Below are positions 9,375 through 19,135 of a stretch of 64,000 nt of DNA, one piece after another; position 1 is the stretch's first letter; each line of letters begins with the position of its first letter. Under the pieces are notes generated by a model. It did not search any database. It was not told where the DNA came from and saw only the letters and a list, made by a program, of their open reading frames with translations. Origin of the DNA: Rufibacter sp. XAAS-G3-1 (GTDB taxonomy: Bacteria; Bacteroidota; Bacteroidia; Cytophagales; Hymenobacteraceae); assembly GCF_013623775.1 (NCBI RefSeq), contig NZ_JABFAM010000006.1, positions 124,001 to 188,000 on the forward strand, in the 5' to 3' direction. The translations under genes were made by a program, and so were the position numbers.

Positions 9375-9380
9375 CCTCCT
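9375..9380 (-). promoter_or_regulatory. Shine-Dalgarno site of infC
   Basis: Minus strand AGGAGG, 7 bases upstream of the ATT initiator. This fixes the start and is unusually strong for a Bacteroidota gene. Confidence 0.85.
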
Positions 9381-9457
9381 AAAAGTTTAAGGTTTCACAA
9401 TCAGGGTGCGAATATCGCCTTTATCCCTGTAAAATAAAAGTATTTTTCTAATATTTT

Positions 9458-11395
9458 TTAACTGAGCATCTCTGCCAGTACTGCCTTGAAGTTGTCTACG
9501 AAGGCGTCAACGCGCAATGTACCCATGTCTCCCAAGCCGTGTTTCCGCACCGACACAATCTCGTTTTCTTGCTCTTTCTCCCCTACAATGATCATGTACG
9601 GCACTTTGCTCACTTCGGCATCCCGTATTTTACGGCCGATTTTCTCATCACGGGTGTCAATGTATCCTCTGATGTCCTGCTCGGCCAACTGTTCGTTTAC
9701 CTGGTGGGCGTAGTCATGGTATTTTTCAGAAATAGGCAGAATGGCTACCTGGTCTGGGCTGAGCCACAGCGGGAAATTCCCGCCGCAGTGCTCAATGAGT
9801 ACCGCTACAAAACGCTCCAGCGAACCAAACGGGGCCCGGTGAATCATGACCGGACGGTGCTTTTCGTTATCGGCGCCAATGTACTCCAGCTCAAAACGCT
9901 CGGGTAAGTTGTAATCTACCTGAATGGTTCCCAGCTGCCACTTACGGCCCAGGGCATCGCGTACCATGAAGTCCAGCTTAGGCCCGTAAAACGCAGCTTC
10001 GCCCAGTTCAGTTACAGTAGACAGGCCTTTTTCGGCGGCAGCCTCTATAATTTCACGCTCGGCTTTTTCCCATAGCTCATCAGACCCAATGTATTTGGCC
10101 TTGTTCTCTGGATCCCGCAAGGAGATTTGGGCGGTGTAGTTATCAAAGCCCAACGCCTTGAACACGTATAATACCAGGTCAATTACCTTAGTGAATTCTT
10201 CTTTCACCTGGTCTGGGCGGCAGAAGATGTGGGCATCGTCCTGGGTAAAGCCCCGCACGCGAGTTAGGCCATGCAACTCGCCACTTTGCTCATACCGGTA
10301 CACCGTCCCGAACTCGGCCAGCCGCACCGGCAATTCCTTGTAAGAACGCGGACGGGTTTTGTAGATCTCGCAGTGGTGCGGGCAGTTCATGGGCTTCAGC
10401 AGGAACTCCTCGTTCTCGTTGGGGGTCTTGATGGGCTGGAACGAATCTGCCCCGTATTTTTCGTAGTGGCCCGAGGTCACATACAGTTCTTTGGACCCGA
10501 TGTGCGGGGTTACCACCGGTTGGTACCCGGCTTTCATCTGGGCTTTGCGCATGAATTGCTCCAGGCGCTCGCGCAGCAAGGTGCCTTTTGGTAACCACAA
10601 CGGCAGCCCCATGCCCACTTTCTCAGAGAAAGCGAACAGCTCCATTTCCTTGCCCAACTTGCGGTGGTCGCGGCGTTTGGCTTCCTCCAGGCGCTCCAAA
10701 TACTCGGTGAGTTCTTTCTGCTTAGGGAAGGTGATGGCGTACACGCGGGTCAACTGCTTGCTCTTCTCGTCACCGCGCCAGTAGGCACCGGCCACGTTCA
10801 TGAGCTTGGCGGCTTTGATAAAACCCGTGTTGGGAATATGTGGCCCACGGCAAAGATCCGTGAAGTTTCCCTGGGTGTAGAACGTGATGGTTCCGTCTTC
10901 CAGACGCTCCAGCAAGTCTAATTTATAGGGGTCGTTTTTCTCGGTGAAGTAGGCAATCGCGTCGGCTTTGCTAACCGGCTTGCGCACGTAGTCACTTTTC
11001 TGACGGGCCAACTCCAGCATTTTCTGCTCAATGGCCGGGAATTCCTCCTGAGAGAGCGATTTCCCTTCGCCCAGGTCAATGTCATAGTAGAACCCGTTTT
11101 CAATGGCGGGGCCAATACCCAGTTTAACGCCAGGATAAAGCGCCTCCAGTGCCTCGGCCATTAAGTGCGCCGAAGAGTGCCAGTAGGTTGCTTTGCCTTC
11201 GTCATCGTTCCAGGTCAACAATTGAATGGAGGCATTTTCAGTGATAGGGCGCGTTAAATCCCACACCTGACCGTTCACTTTCACGGCCAACACGTTGCGG
11301 GCTAACCCTTCACTGATGGAGGCGGCAATCTCAATTCCGGTTACTCCCTCCTGGTATTCACGGACCGAACCGTCTGGTAAGGTAATGTTGATCAT
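9458..11395 (-). CDS. thrS: threonine-tRNA ligase
   Basis: 645 residues, the normal length. The N-terminal TGS domain ([14 protein letters not shown]) is followed by the editing domain with [11 protein letters not shown] near residue 73, and by a class II catalytic core. Zinc ligands are visible in [10 protein letters not shown], in [13 protein letters not shown] (motif 2 region) and in [13 protein letters not shown] (motif 3). A C-terminal anticodon-binding domain follows. The enzyme charges tRNA-Thr and hydrolyses Ser-tRNA-Thr in the editing site. It is the first gene of the operon with infC, rpmI and rplT. The 49-base gap upstream is almost filled by a P1 palindrome. Confidence 0.97.
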   Translation of the reverse strand: MINITLPDGSVREYQEGVTGIEIAASISEGLARNVLAVKVNGQVWDLTRPITENASIQLLTWNDDEGKATYWHSSAHLMAEALEALYPGVKLGIGPAIENGFYYDIDLGEGKSLSQEEFPAIEQKMLELARQKSDYVRKPVSKADAIAYFTEKNDPYKLDLLERLEDGTITFYTQGNFTDLCRGPHIPNTGFIKAAKLMNVAGAYWRGDEKSKQLTRVYAITFPKQKELTEYLERLEEAKRRDHRKLGKEMELFAFSEKVGMGLPLWLPKGTLLRERLEQFMRKAQMKAGYQPVVTPHIGSKELYVTSGHYEKYGADSFQPIKTPNENEEFLLKPMNCPHHCEIYKTRPRSYKELPVRLAEFGTVYRYEQSGELHGLTRVRGFTQDDAHIFCRPDQVKEEFTKVIDLVLYVFKALGFDNYTAQISLRDPENKAKYIGSDELWEKAEREIIEAAAEKGLSTVTELGEAAFYGPKLDFMVRDALGRKWQLGTIQVDYNLPERFELEYIGADNEKHRPVMIHRAPFGSLERFVAVLIEHCGGNFPLWLSPDQVAILPISEKYHDYAHQVNEQLAEQDIRGYIDTRDEKIGRKIRDAEVSKVPYMIIVGEKEQENEIVSVRKHGLGDMGTLRVDAFVDNFKAVLAEMLS

Positions 11396-11415
11396 ATATA
11401 AAGAAATAAACTTCT

Positions 11416-11453
11416 TTGTTTTAGCCTAGTTTTCGGCAAAATAGCTAAAAAAC
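11416..11453. repeat. P1 palindrome overlapping a stop codon
   Basis: GTTTTAGCCTAGTTTTC pairs with GCAAAATAGCTAAAAAAC. The right arm contains the TAG stop (minus strand, 11445-11447) of the TPR lipoprotein gene. It fills the gap to thrS. Confidence 0.65.
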
Positions 11454-12515
11454 AGATACGGAACGCAATGTATCTAGCATAGGCCTAGGTTGTACGGGTC
11501 TATTGATACGTTGCAAAGCTACACTATAGCGCCGGTTCTGCGGATATTTTCTGATTAAATATACATAGTGCGGGCGGGCGGCGGCCTTTTGGCCGGCCCA
11601 CTCCAGACAGGTAGCCAGAATCCAGCGGTTATGTTCGGTGAGCGGAAGCCCTAATTCCTGCGCTTTCAACAACTGCGGCAAGGCCGTGCTGTACTGCCTT
11701 TTCTTGTACCAGGCCTCTCCTAACCCGGCATACCCCTCGGCCTTGTCTGGCTGTAGATTGATTGATTTTCCAAAGCAGGCAATAGCCGTATCAGTCAAGT
11801 TACGGTTCAGATAGTACTGCCCCAACTGTTGCCACCAGAAACCGTCATGAGGCTGTTTCTGAACGCCTTTCTGCACCATGGGGATAGCCAGGTCATACCA
11901 TTTACGGGCGGTGTAGATGGCACTTAATTCCCTAAAAGCGGGTAATGAAGCCGAGTCCCGCAGCAAGGCGCGGTTCAGGTTGAAAATAGCGCGGGCTGTA
12001 TCGCGCGTGCCCGCCTGGGCTTTGGCCAGCAGTACGTAATATTTGGCTTCTCCCGGACTCAGCCTGATGGCTTTGCTGCTGTGGCTAAGTGCCCGCTCAT
12101 ACATTTTCAAACCCACGTAGGTTTCGGCCAGAATGGCTTCTGATTCTGGGGAGTAGAAGTTGAAGGCGTTGGCTTGCATCATCATTTTCATGGCCTCCTG
12201 GTACTGCTGCTCACCCGCCAATATTTTGGCCCTCCAGAAATACGCCTCGCCCAGCGATGGATCCAAGGCGATGGCCAGGGAAAGGTCTTTGACGGCGGGT
12301 TGCGTTTTGTCCAGGGCTAGGTACAGCTTTGCCCGTTTCACATACCATTCCGGCGGCGGGTTCCGCTGCTCCAGCGCCTTGCTCAGTTCGTCTATCTGGG
12401 TGGGAAGGCTGCTGTCTACCCGCGTGGGATTGAACATTCTCTCCTGCGTTGTTTCCTGGGAACAGGCAGATAGAAACCCAATGCCTAACCATAAAAGCAA
12501 AAGAGGAAAACGCAT
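11445..12515 (-). CDS. TPR-repeat lipoprotein
   Basis: 356 residues from the ATG at 12515, chosen because it gives a clean lipoprotein signal MRFPLLLLWLGIGFLSAC with the lipobox Cys at residue 18; an earlier in-frame start adds 15 unlikely residues. The rest is a chain of about eight tetratricopeptide-like helical repeats (for example LDPSLGEAYFWRAKILAG and LQPDKAEGYAGLGEAWY). TPR lipoproteins usually act as scaffolds at the envelope; the partner is unknown. It lies upstream of thrS in the same direction, separated by a P1 palindrome. Confidence 0.8.
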   Translation of the reverse strand: MRFPLLLLWLGIGFLSACSQETTQERMFNPTRVDSSLPTQIDELSKALEQRNPPPEWYVKRAKLYLALDKTQPAVKDLSLAIALDPSLGEAYFWRAKILAGEQQYQEAMKMMMQANAFNFYSPESEAILAETYVGLKMYERALSHSSKAIRLSPGEAKYYVLLAKAQAGTRDTARAIFNLNRALLRDSASLPAFRELSAIYTARKWYDLAIPMVQKGVQKQPHDGFWWQQLGQYYLNRNLTDTAIACFGKSINLQPDKAEGYAGLGEAWYKKRQYSTALPQLLKAQELGLPLTEHNRWILATCLEWAGQKAAARPHYVYLIRKYPQNRRYSVALQRINRPVQPRPMLDTLRSVSVF

Positions 12516-12580
12516 GCGAGAAAACAGGTACATGAAAAGATGACAGGACGAAGGTACCATTTCCAGATTAGTTCTGCTTT

Positions 12581-12617
12581 GTTTTAACCCTGATTTTGAA
12601 AAAACAGCCCTTTAACC
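12581..12617. repeat. P1 palindrome
   Basis: The arms GTTTTAACCCTGATTTTG and AAAAACAGCCCTTTAACC are imperfect. This is the first of two copies within 130 bp between the DUF5686 gene and the TPR lipoprotein gene. Confidence 0.55.
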
Positions 12618-12673
12618 AGATGGTGCGCGAATAGGAATCTGAGGGAAATCACTGCTTCTAAAGGACAATCTGA

Positions 12674-12711
12674 CGTTTTAACCCTTATTTTGTAAAAACA
12701 GCCTCTAAACG
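12674..12711. repeat. P1 palindrome abutting a stop codon
   Basis: CGTTTTAACCCTTATTTTG and AAAAACAGCCTCTAAACG form the arms. It ends at 12711, directly next to the stop (12712-12714) of the DUF5686-family gene. Confidence 0.6.
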
Positions 12712-15186
12712 CTACGGGTTCACTGACACTGACAGGCGCAGCCCCCACAAGGGAGCATCCAGATCTTGGTACGTTACCCTATGCACCAGATCTACCCGTA
12801 ACACTTGAAAGATGTTCTTGAAGCCCACGTTGACTTCGGCATAGGGGTCTTTCCCCAGACGCTGGAAGTTCACATTTCCAGTACCCGAAGCCGGGTGAGC
12901 AGGTTTGTTTTTATCTGTGAGCCTACCGTACAGAACCGCTCCGCCGGCCACCAGCAACAGCTTCGTTTTCTTCAGGAGCGGCAGACGGTTGGTGATGGAA
13001 AATGCCCCTTCAAAATGGTGGTCATAGCGCAGCGAAACATATTCATCGGTGGCGAAGGAGAAGAACGGCATGAGGTTGTAGCCGTGCAGAATAAAGAAAG
13101 GCGTCTCGTTGCCTATGGGCACCTGCAGCAGCGGCAACGGTACTTTGGCGAAGGTTTTCCCGGCTTGCAGATAGTAGCGCCCATACCCGAAGATGCCCGC
13201 CCGCACCCGCTGCTCCACCGACAGAGCCACTTCCTGGTAGGTTAAATCAGAGTTCATCACTCCGCTTATGCCCGCCGAAACATCTAACCCGATGATGGGG
13301 GCATTGGAATTGGAGATGGGGATTTTCTCGTAGTGCCTGATCAGCATCTTCTGATCTGGGGAGAAACGCAGGCTCAACGAAACATCGGTGGTGCTGAAAC
13401 CGGCGTATTTGGAATCTCCTTTTACACCGCTCAACGGCTCTGCATCAAAGACAGGCCGGTAATTGGTGCGCCGGAACGTCACGCGCTGCCGGAAGGAAGG
13501 AAACCATTCCCGTTCTGCCCACATCTGCATGCGTTCCTGCTGGTACGGAAAGTTCATCTGCCCCCATCTGAACGCGGAGAAAAACAGGCTGTTCAGTTGC
13601 GTGTTGTTCAGATCCATGGAGGCGGGCCCCACATCGTTCAGGTAACTTACCCCCCACTCCGTCCATTGCTGACGGTCAGCGACGTACCTGATGTTGAACA
13701 GGCTTTTGAAAGACTCATCTCTGGTGCCGTAGCCCACATACCCGTTCAAAATCCAGTTAGGATGGAATTCTGGGGTGGTTCTGCCGCCTAATTGAAACCG
13801 GTGGCCCTCCAGTTTGTTGTAAACGTACGTGCCGAACACCGGGCCCCACTCAAATTTGTCATTGAGCGGCAAATGCCCTTCCACCACCACCCTGATCAGT
13901 TTCACGGCACTTTGGATCTCGGGCAGCTTGTTGATCTGGGCAATGGATTCCACCCTCTTCTGCTCTTCCGGGGAAAAAGCCTGCGGCCGAACCGTTTGCC
14001 AGTATTGCTCCTGATGCTTCAACGCCGAATCACTGATCTGGTGCGTCATGTCAAAGAACTCTTCAGGCTTTGGTTGGCCTATGACCAGATCTGTGTAGGT
14101 GGTCACGGTTTCTACGAACAGACGAACATCTGAGCCGGGCAAGCCGGTAATCTGGAACTTTCGCTTGCTGGACAGTGGCAGGATAGACGAGTTTTGCTCA
14201 TCCCAAGCCTGCACAATTTGGAGCTCTTTCACGAAGTTGAGGGCTACGTCTTTGTTCAGCTTCAGCTCAATGCGGCGCAGCGAAAAGGAGCCCTCGGCAA
14301 TCCACATCTTACCTTCAAAGGTGAGATCCTGTGACCTTTTGGGAATGATTTTAATTCGGTACACTTTCCCACTTGCGGTTTCCACGCTGTCCTCCAGGTC
14401 ATAGTCATAATAACTGGCCCACTGGTTTGCGATGGGGCTCACGAAATCTTTGTCAAACATGCGCATCCAATTCTGGTTCAGCGAAAAGTGCTCGGCCTGC
14501 GCGTTCAACAATTGCGCGATCTGGCTTTCGCGTTCAATGCCCACGCCTACCACTTTACTGGCCTTCAGAATCTCTTTTGAATTAGGCGGGTCACGGCTCA
14601 AGAAGGTTTCTTTGACGGTTTCAGACTGGAAGATGGGCAACGAGGCCGTTCTGGAAGGCGCATGGCTAAGGGTGAGGCTGTCCAGGTAAGGAGCGAACCG
14701 TTTGGAAAAGCCCTTCCTTTTGTCTTTCGCCTCCCGTTCCAGAATGCTGCCCTTCATTAAGGTATAGGTTCCAAACTGAATGGCTGGCTGGTTTTCGGGC
14801 AAATAGAGGTGCTTGTTTTGGGCGGCAGCCCGCACAATTCTATAAGCCGGATTCTCCCTGGGGCGCACCACAATTTCCTGGATGGCATAACTCTGGCGCA
14901 CCAATGAAATATTACCGTTTAACTGGAGATCTCTCACCGCTTTTATAACCGGGGAATACCCCAGCAACGTGAAAGTGACAGTGTCTGCAATTGTGTATTT
15001 CCTGATGATGTACTGACCTGCTTCATCCGTAAACGAGGGAATTTTGGCAGACTGCAGATACACGGTGACATAATCCAGTGGCTTGTGGGTTTCCGCATCT
15101 GTGACCCTCCCAATCAAAGGTGACGTTTGGGCATGTGCCGCCCTAACGCTCATGAACAGGAAAAGATAGATCAGGACGTTTCTCAC
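12712..15186 (-). CDS. DUF5686-family outer-membrane protein with carboxypeptidase-regulatory-like domain
   Basis: 824 residues. A signal peptide ends at AAHAQ (about residue 20). Residues about 22-105 form a CarboxypepD_reg-like domain beginning LIGRVTDAETHKPLDYVTVY, the plug-side module common to Bacteroidota outer-membrane proteins. The remainder matches the DUF5686 pattern in character, with a long predicted beta-rich region of alternating hydrophobic residues ending in an aromatic-containing strand, suggesting an outer-membrane barrel. There is no TonB-box or SusC-type plug beyond the first domain. Function is unknown. It stands alone between P1 repeats and an AT-rich leader. Confidence 0.8.
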   Translation of the reverse strand: MRNVLIYLFLFMSVRAAHAQTSPLIGRVTDAETHKPLDYVTVYLQSAKIPSFTDEAGQYIIRKYTIADTVTFTLLGYSPVIKAVRDLQLNGNISLVRQSYAIQEIVVRPRENPAYRIVRAAAQNKHLYLPENQPAIQFGTYTLMKGSILEREAKDKRKGFSKRFAPYLDSLTLSHAPSRTASLPIFQSETVKETFLSRDPPNSKEILKASKVVGVGIERESQIAQLLNAQAEHFSLNQNWMRMFDKDFVSPIANQWASYYDYDLEDSVETASGKVYRIKIIPKRSQDLTFEGKMWIAEGSFSLRRIELKLNKDVALNFVKELQIVQAWDEQNSSILPLSSKRKFQITGLPGSDVRLFVETVTTYTDLVIGQPKPEEFFDMTHQISDSALKHQEQYWQTVRPQAFSPEEQKRVESIAQINKLPEIQSAVKLIRVVVEGHLPLNDKFEWGPVFGTYVYNKLEGHRFQLGGRTTPEFHPNWILNGYVGYGTRDESFKSLFNIRYVADRQQWTEWGVSYLNDVGPASMDLNNTQLNSLFFSAFRWGQMNFPYQQERMQMWAEREWFPSFRQRVTFRRTNYRPVFDAEPLSGVKGDSKYAGFSTTDVSLSLRFSPDQKMLIRHYEKIPISNSNAPIIGLDVSAGISGVMNSDLTYQEVALSVEQRVRAGIFGYGRYYLQAGKTFAKVPLPLLQVPIGNETPFFILHGYNLMPFFSFATDEYVSLRYDHHFEGAFSITNRLPLLKKTKLLLVAGGAVLYGRLTDKNKPAHPASGTGNVNFQRLGKDPYAEVNVGFKNIFQVLRVDLVHRVTYQDLDAPLWGLRLSVSVNP

Positions 15187-15442
15187 CTTGTAGAATTTGG
15201 TTTTCTAATATACTAAATATGTTCCCTTTCCTATTTAACAAACCCGCTCTACATCCTATATTTTAATTGAATTAGGAAAAAATGAGCCAAAAAGGGAGAC
15301 TTCTGCTGGCAGAAGCTTCCCACCAAAGAAGACCAACTTGAGAAAATCCCTACTTAACACCAACCAGTATTTACTAACTGCCATTGATTTTATGGCGCAG
15401 GCGCCCGTTTGCGCCAGGAGGCATCTAACCAAAAAACCACCT
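15187..15442. other. gap, small inverted repeat only
   Basis: Leader of the DUF5686-type gene and spacer. CTTCTGCTGGCAGAAG at 15300-15315 is a short hairpin. Nothing coding was seen. Confidence 0.4.
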
Positions 15443-15479
15443 GATTTTAAGCTATTTTCTCTAAAATAGCCCTAAAACG
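15443..15479. repeat. P1 palindrome next to a terminator
   Basis: GATTTTAAGCTATTTTC and AAAATAGCCCTAAAAC form the arms. It directly adjoins the terminator at 15480, between two same-strand genes. Confidence 0.65.
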
Positions 15480-15515
15480 AAAAGGCCTCCCTCTGCTATG
15501 AGGGAGGCCTTTTTG
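15480..15515 (-). terminator. terminator of the TPR gene
   Basis: AAAAGGCCTCCCT / AGGGAGGCCTTTTT hairpin located just after the stop of the TPR gene on the minus strand. Confidence 0.8.
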
Positions 15516-15529
15516 CGGGTGAAGAAGTC

Positions 15530-16318
15530 TTACGCTCTTACTTTCAATACTTCCTGCAACAAAACTTTACACCTTCTGCTCAACTCCAGGTCTTCGGTAG
15601 TAACCAGTTTCTGATCCAGGGCCTTTTGCAAGGTGCTCACGCAATCGCTGGTCAGGTCTGCTTCGCGCTGCACGCGGGCCAGGTCATAGTAGTACAACAA
15701 GTTAGAGGGATCTAACTCAATGGCTTTGATAAAAGCATTGATGGCAATTTCATTGGAAGAGGTGGGCAAAGGAAGCTGTGTCAAGAGTTTGTTTGCCGAT
15801 CTCTCCGCAAAAGAAAGGTTGGCTACCTTAAACGCCCAGCGGCCCATGAGATGCCAGGCACCGGCATGGTTTGTATCTTCAGCTAAAGACTTGTCCAGAT
15901 AGGTTTTAATGTGGGTTAGCTGCACCATGCGGTCTTTGATGGCTACTGTCTGGCACAGATTGCTCAGAGAAAGCGCCATGGCGTAATTGGTCTCAGCCGA
16001 AAGGCTGTCTAGTTCCATGGCTTTCTGAGCAAACCCGAAGGCTTTCTGGAAATATAAACTTTTGTGGGTGTCGTCAAAAAATCTGTTGCCAATACGGCCG
16101 CAGACAATGCTGGCCTTGATTAAAGCCTCTTGCTGCTCTGGTTCATCAGAAAGCAGTAATTCATATTTTGCCAAGGCCTCAGTGTCCTTGTATTCACGAA
16201 ACAGTTGATTGGCCTCCCATAAAAGTTTTTCCGAACCTAAGCCGCCGGCAAGGGCCGCCAGGTTCGGAAAACTCATGAGAGTCAACATGAAAAGCATCAG
16301 TCTAAATGTTCTGCGCAT
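15530..16318 (-). CDS. exported TPR-repeat protein
   Basis: 262 residues. The hydrophobic N terminus MRRTFRLMLFMLTLMSFPNLAALAG looks like a signal peptide. The body consists of TPR-like helices (AFGFAQKAMELDSLSAETNY, AFIKAIELDPSNLLYYYDLA), resembling RMDN-type TPR proteins. Likely a periplasmic scaffold; no enzyme motif is seen. It lies 63 bases downstream of parC on the same strand and is followed by a terminator, so it may be read from the parE-parC transcript. Confidence 0.7.
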   Translation of the reverse strand: MRRTFRLMLFMLTLMSFPNLAALAGGLGSEKLLWEANQLFREYKDTEALAKYELLLSDEPEQQEALIKASIVCGRIGNRFFDDTHKSLYFQKAFGFAQKAMELDSLSAETNYAMALSLSNLCQTVAIKDRMVQLTHIKTYLDKSLAEDTNHAGAWHLMGRWAFKVANLSFAERSANKLLTQLPLPTSSNEIAINAFIKAIELDPSNLLYYYDLARVQREADLTSDCVSTLQKALDQKLVTTEDLELSRRCKVLLQEVLKVRA

Positions 16319-16381
16319 ACATTCCCGGGTAATCAGTTTAGTCCAACGTACGGGTAATCTACGAAAACAATTCAGAAATTC

Positions 16382-19135
16382 CTAGAACAGATTGAGCTGT
16401 TTCTTAGGTGTCTTAGCTGGTGCTGGCAGATCCCCGTTTTGTTCACTCTCTACGGATAAATCCAGGGCTGGTTTTAGTGTTTCTAAATCAAGCAAGACTT
16501 CGTCTCCGGTAGAGAAAGAAGCGGTTGCCGATTGCACTATTTTAGGCTCTACCTTTACCGTTTTTATTTGCTTTGTACCAATCTTAGGCCTACTCAGCTC
16601 TACTTCTTCCTCTTTTTGGATACTTGCCCCAAAGATTTTGAAGTAGTTCAGTTTGTTGCCCATGGCCCGCCAGCCTTTCACGTCTATGAAGTCACTCAGC
16701 AACAGGTTTTCTGTCTCTTTCTCAGACTTCTTATCCCGCAGGAACTTAATTTCTGCTTTAGGTTCCGGGTGCACCGAGGCCGTCAACAGTTTGGAGCCCT
16801 TCGTCTCAGAGATGAAGGTGAAGCGCTTGCCAATGGTGGTGGTCTCCACCACAAAGCGTTTCACATAAGAGACTTTGGACTCACCTTCGGTGTAGATGGC
16901 AGACACCACCAACTCCGGGGAGAACTTATGGATCACCTCAATGTTGGGCACATCATAGTGGTTGGTCAAATCAAACGAAGTCATCTCATAGGTTCCGTCT
17001 TTGAAGATCACCAGAATGGTGTCATCGGTGTTGAAGGAACCCAGGTACCGGCCTCTGTTCTCGGCGTTCAAGCGCCCGATCACCTCGTCATAATAGATCT
17101 CACGTCCGCCGCGGGTGGATTCTCCCAGGGCTTTCTGCACGATTTTCTTGATGGGGTGCTTGGTCACGATGTTTCCCTGCGAGCCTTTGCCTTTGATGAG
17201 CAGCTCGGCAAAGTCAAAGTCGAACTGTTTCACGCGGGCGGTGCTGGCCGGTTGCAATGTGATGGCCACCAACTCAGACTCAGAGTTAGGGTTCGCCGTC
17301 AAGTACACCACCTTAGAGTTTTTCTCGCCCTTGGTCAGATCATACTCTTTGTCGCGGGTGATGGAGGTCACCGCAAAACGCTTCGCGAACGAGATGCCGG
17401 TCTTTCCATCCACGTAGATCATGTTGTAGACCATGTGCTCATCATTCTTGTTGTAGACGCCCACGTAGATGATGTCTTTGCCCATGAAGATCTTGTCGCT
17501 GATGCGGGACACCATGAACTTGCCGTCTTTTCTGATGGCGATGATGTCATCCATGTCAGAGCAGTCCACCACAAACTCGTCTTTTTTGAGGCCATAGCCC
17601 ACGAAACCGTCTTTGCGGTTCACGTACAGCTTCTGGTTGGCCACGGCCACTTTCTGCGCCGACACCACATCAAAGGTTCTGATCTGGGTTTTGCGCTCTT
17701 TGTTTTTGCCGTATTTGGCCAAAAGGCCTTCAAAATAGCTGATGGCATAACGGGTCAGGTTCGCCAGGTTATCGGCTACCTCGGCCATTTCATCCTCCAA
17801 CTTCTTGATGAACTCATCGGCTTTAAAGGAATCAAACTTGGAGATCCGCTTGATCTTGATCTCCGTGAGGCGCACAATATCGTCCTGGGTCACCTCGCGG
17901 CGCAAGATAGGTTTGTAAGGATCTAAGCCTTTGTCAATAGCCACCAAAACGGCTTCCCAGGTTTCGCACTCCTCAATGTCCCGGTAAATGCGGTTCTCAA
18001 TGAAGATTTTCTCCAGGGACGATTGGTGCCACTTGTCTTCCAGCTCACCCATCCTGATCTCCAGCTCCCGCTCCAGCAACCGTACGGTTTTGGCGGTGGA
18101 CATGCGCAGCAGCTCATCCACGTTCAGGAAACGGGGCTTCTCTTCAATGATCACGCAGGTGTTGGGCGAGATAGACACTTCACAGTCGGTGAAGGCGTAC
18201 AGCGCGTCAATGGTCAAGTCAGGCGAGATCCCCGGCGGGATGTGCACCTGAATCTCCACTTCGGCGGCGGTGTTGTCCACCACCTTTTTGATTTTGATCT
18301 TGTTGTTCTCGCTGGCCTTTACAATGGAGTCCATCAAAGCCGTGGTGGTGGTGCCGTACGGTACATCCCGGATGATGAGCAGCGACTTGTCTACTTTCTC
18401 AATAGTAGCCCGCAAGCGGATTTTGCCGCCTCTGCCCCCACCGTTGTAGTTCGTGAAATCAGCCAACCCCCCCGTCGGGAAATCCGGAAGCAAGGTGGTT
18501 TTGCGGCCTTTGAGCACGTCAATGGATCCTCTGATCAACTCCCGGAAGTTGTGGGGCATAATCTTGGTGGACAAACCCACGGCGATCCCCTCCACGCCTT
18601 GCGCGAGCAACAGCGGGAATTTCACCGGTAAGGTGACCGGCTCGTTTTTACGACCGTCATAGCTTAGTTGCCACTCAGTGGTCTGCGCATTGAAGACTAC
18701 ATCCAGGGCGAATTTGGTGAGGCGCGCCTCAATGTAACGCGGAGCCGCCGCACTGTCGCCGGTGCGCACGTCGCCCCAGTTCCCCTGGGTTTCAATCAAT
18801 AAATCTTTCTGGCCCAGGTTCACGATGGCATCGCCAATGGAAGCGTCCCCGTGCGGATGGTACTGCATGGTCTGCCCAATCACGTTCGCCACTTTGTTGA
18901 AACGACCATCGTCCATTTCCTTCATGGCGTGCATGATGCGGCGCTGCACGGGTTTGAAACCGTCTTCCAGGGCAGGCACGGCCCGCTCCAGAATCACGTA
19001 GGAGGCGTAGTCCAGAAACCAGTTCTCGTATAACCCCGAAACGGAGGTTATCTCATGGATCACCTCTTCCCCATCCAAGGACGTGGAAAGTTCCAGGTTG
19101 TTTTCAGGCTCGTTTTCCAATTCTTCGTTATGCAT
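16382..19135 (-). CDS. parC: DNA topoisomerase IV subunit A
   Basis: 917 residues. The N-terminal winged-helix breakage-reunion domain contains the active-site Tyr134 in [13 protein letters not shown], and a long C-terminal domain (from about 520) should form a beta-pinwheel that wraps DNA. With ParE it decatenates chromosomes after replication by double-strand passage. The quinolone-pocket sequence reads [11 protein letters not shown] (92-102), so the position equivalent to E. coli GyrA Ser83 is Ala while the acidic residue is kept. The gene overlaps parE by 8 bases, which implies coupled translation. ParC rather than GyrA is inferred from the neighbour, the acidic N-terminal extension and the divergent C-terminal region. 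Confidence 0.9.
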   Translation of the reverse strand: MHNEELENEPENNLELSTSLDGEEVIHEITSVSGLYENWFLDYASYVILERAVPALEDGFKPVQRRIMHAMKEMDDGRFNKVANVIGQTMQYHPHGDASIGDAIVNLGQKDLLIETQGNWGDVRTGDSAAAPRYIEARLTKFALDVVFNAQTTEWQLSYDGRKNEPVTLPVKFPLLLAQGVEGIAVGLSTKIMPHNFRELIRGSIDVLKGRKTTLLPDFPTGGLADFTNYNGGGRGGKIRLRATIEKVDKSLLIIRDVPYGTTTTALMDSIVKASENNKIKIKKVVDNTAAEVEIQVHIPPGISPDLTIDALYAFTDCEVSISPNTCVIIEEKPRFLNVDELLRMSTAKTVRLLERELEIRMGELEDKWHQSSLEKIFIENRIYRDIEECETWEAVLVAIDKGLDPYKPILRREVTQDDIVRLTEIKIKRISKFDSFKADEFIKKLEDEMAEVADNLANLTRYAISYFEGLLAKYGKNKERKTQIRTFDVVSAQKVAVANQKLYVNRKDGFVGYGLKKDEFVVDCSDMDDIIAIRKDGKFMVSRISDKIFMGKDIIYVGVYNKNDEHMVYNMIYVDGKTGISFAKRFAVTSITRDKEYDLTKGEKNSKVVYLTANPNSESELVAITLQPASTARVKQFDFDFAELLIKGKGSQGNIVTKHPIKKIVQKALGESTRGGREIYYDEVIGRLNAENRGRYLGSFNTDDTILVIFKDGTYEMTSFDLTNHYDVPNIEVIHKFSPELVVSAIYTEGESKVSYVKRFVVETTTIGKRFTFISETKGSKLLTASVHPEPKAEIKFLRDKKSEKETENLLLSDFIDVKGWRAMGNKLNYFKIFGASIQKEEEVELSRPKIGTKQIKTVKVEPKIVQSATASFSTGDEVLLDLETLKPALDLSVESEQNGDLPAPAKTPKKQLNLF

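Noticed and set aside
16532-17926. 464-codon open frame opposite parC
   Set aside because: It lies wholly antisense to a well-conserved topoisomerase gene, is rich in His/Val/Gly as expected of a shadow frame, and has no family motif.
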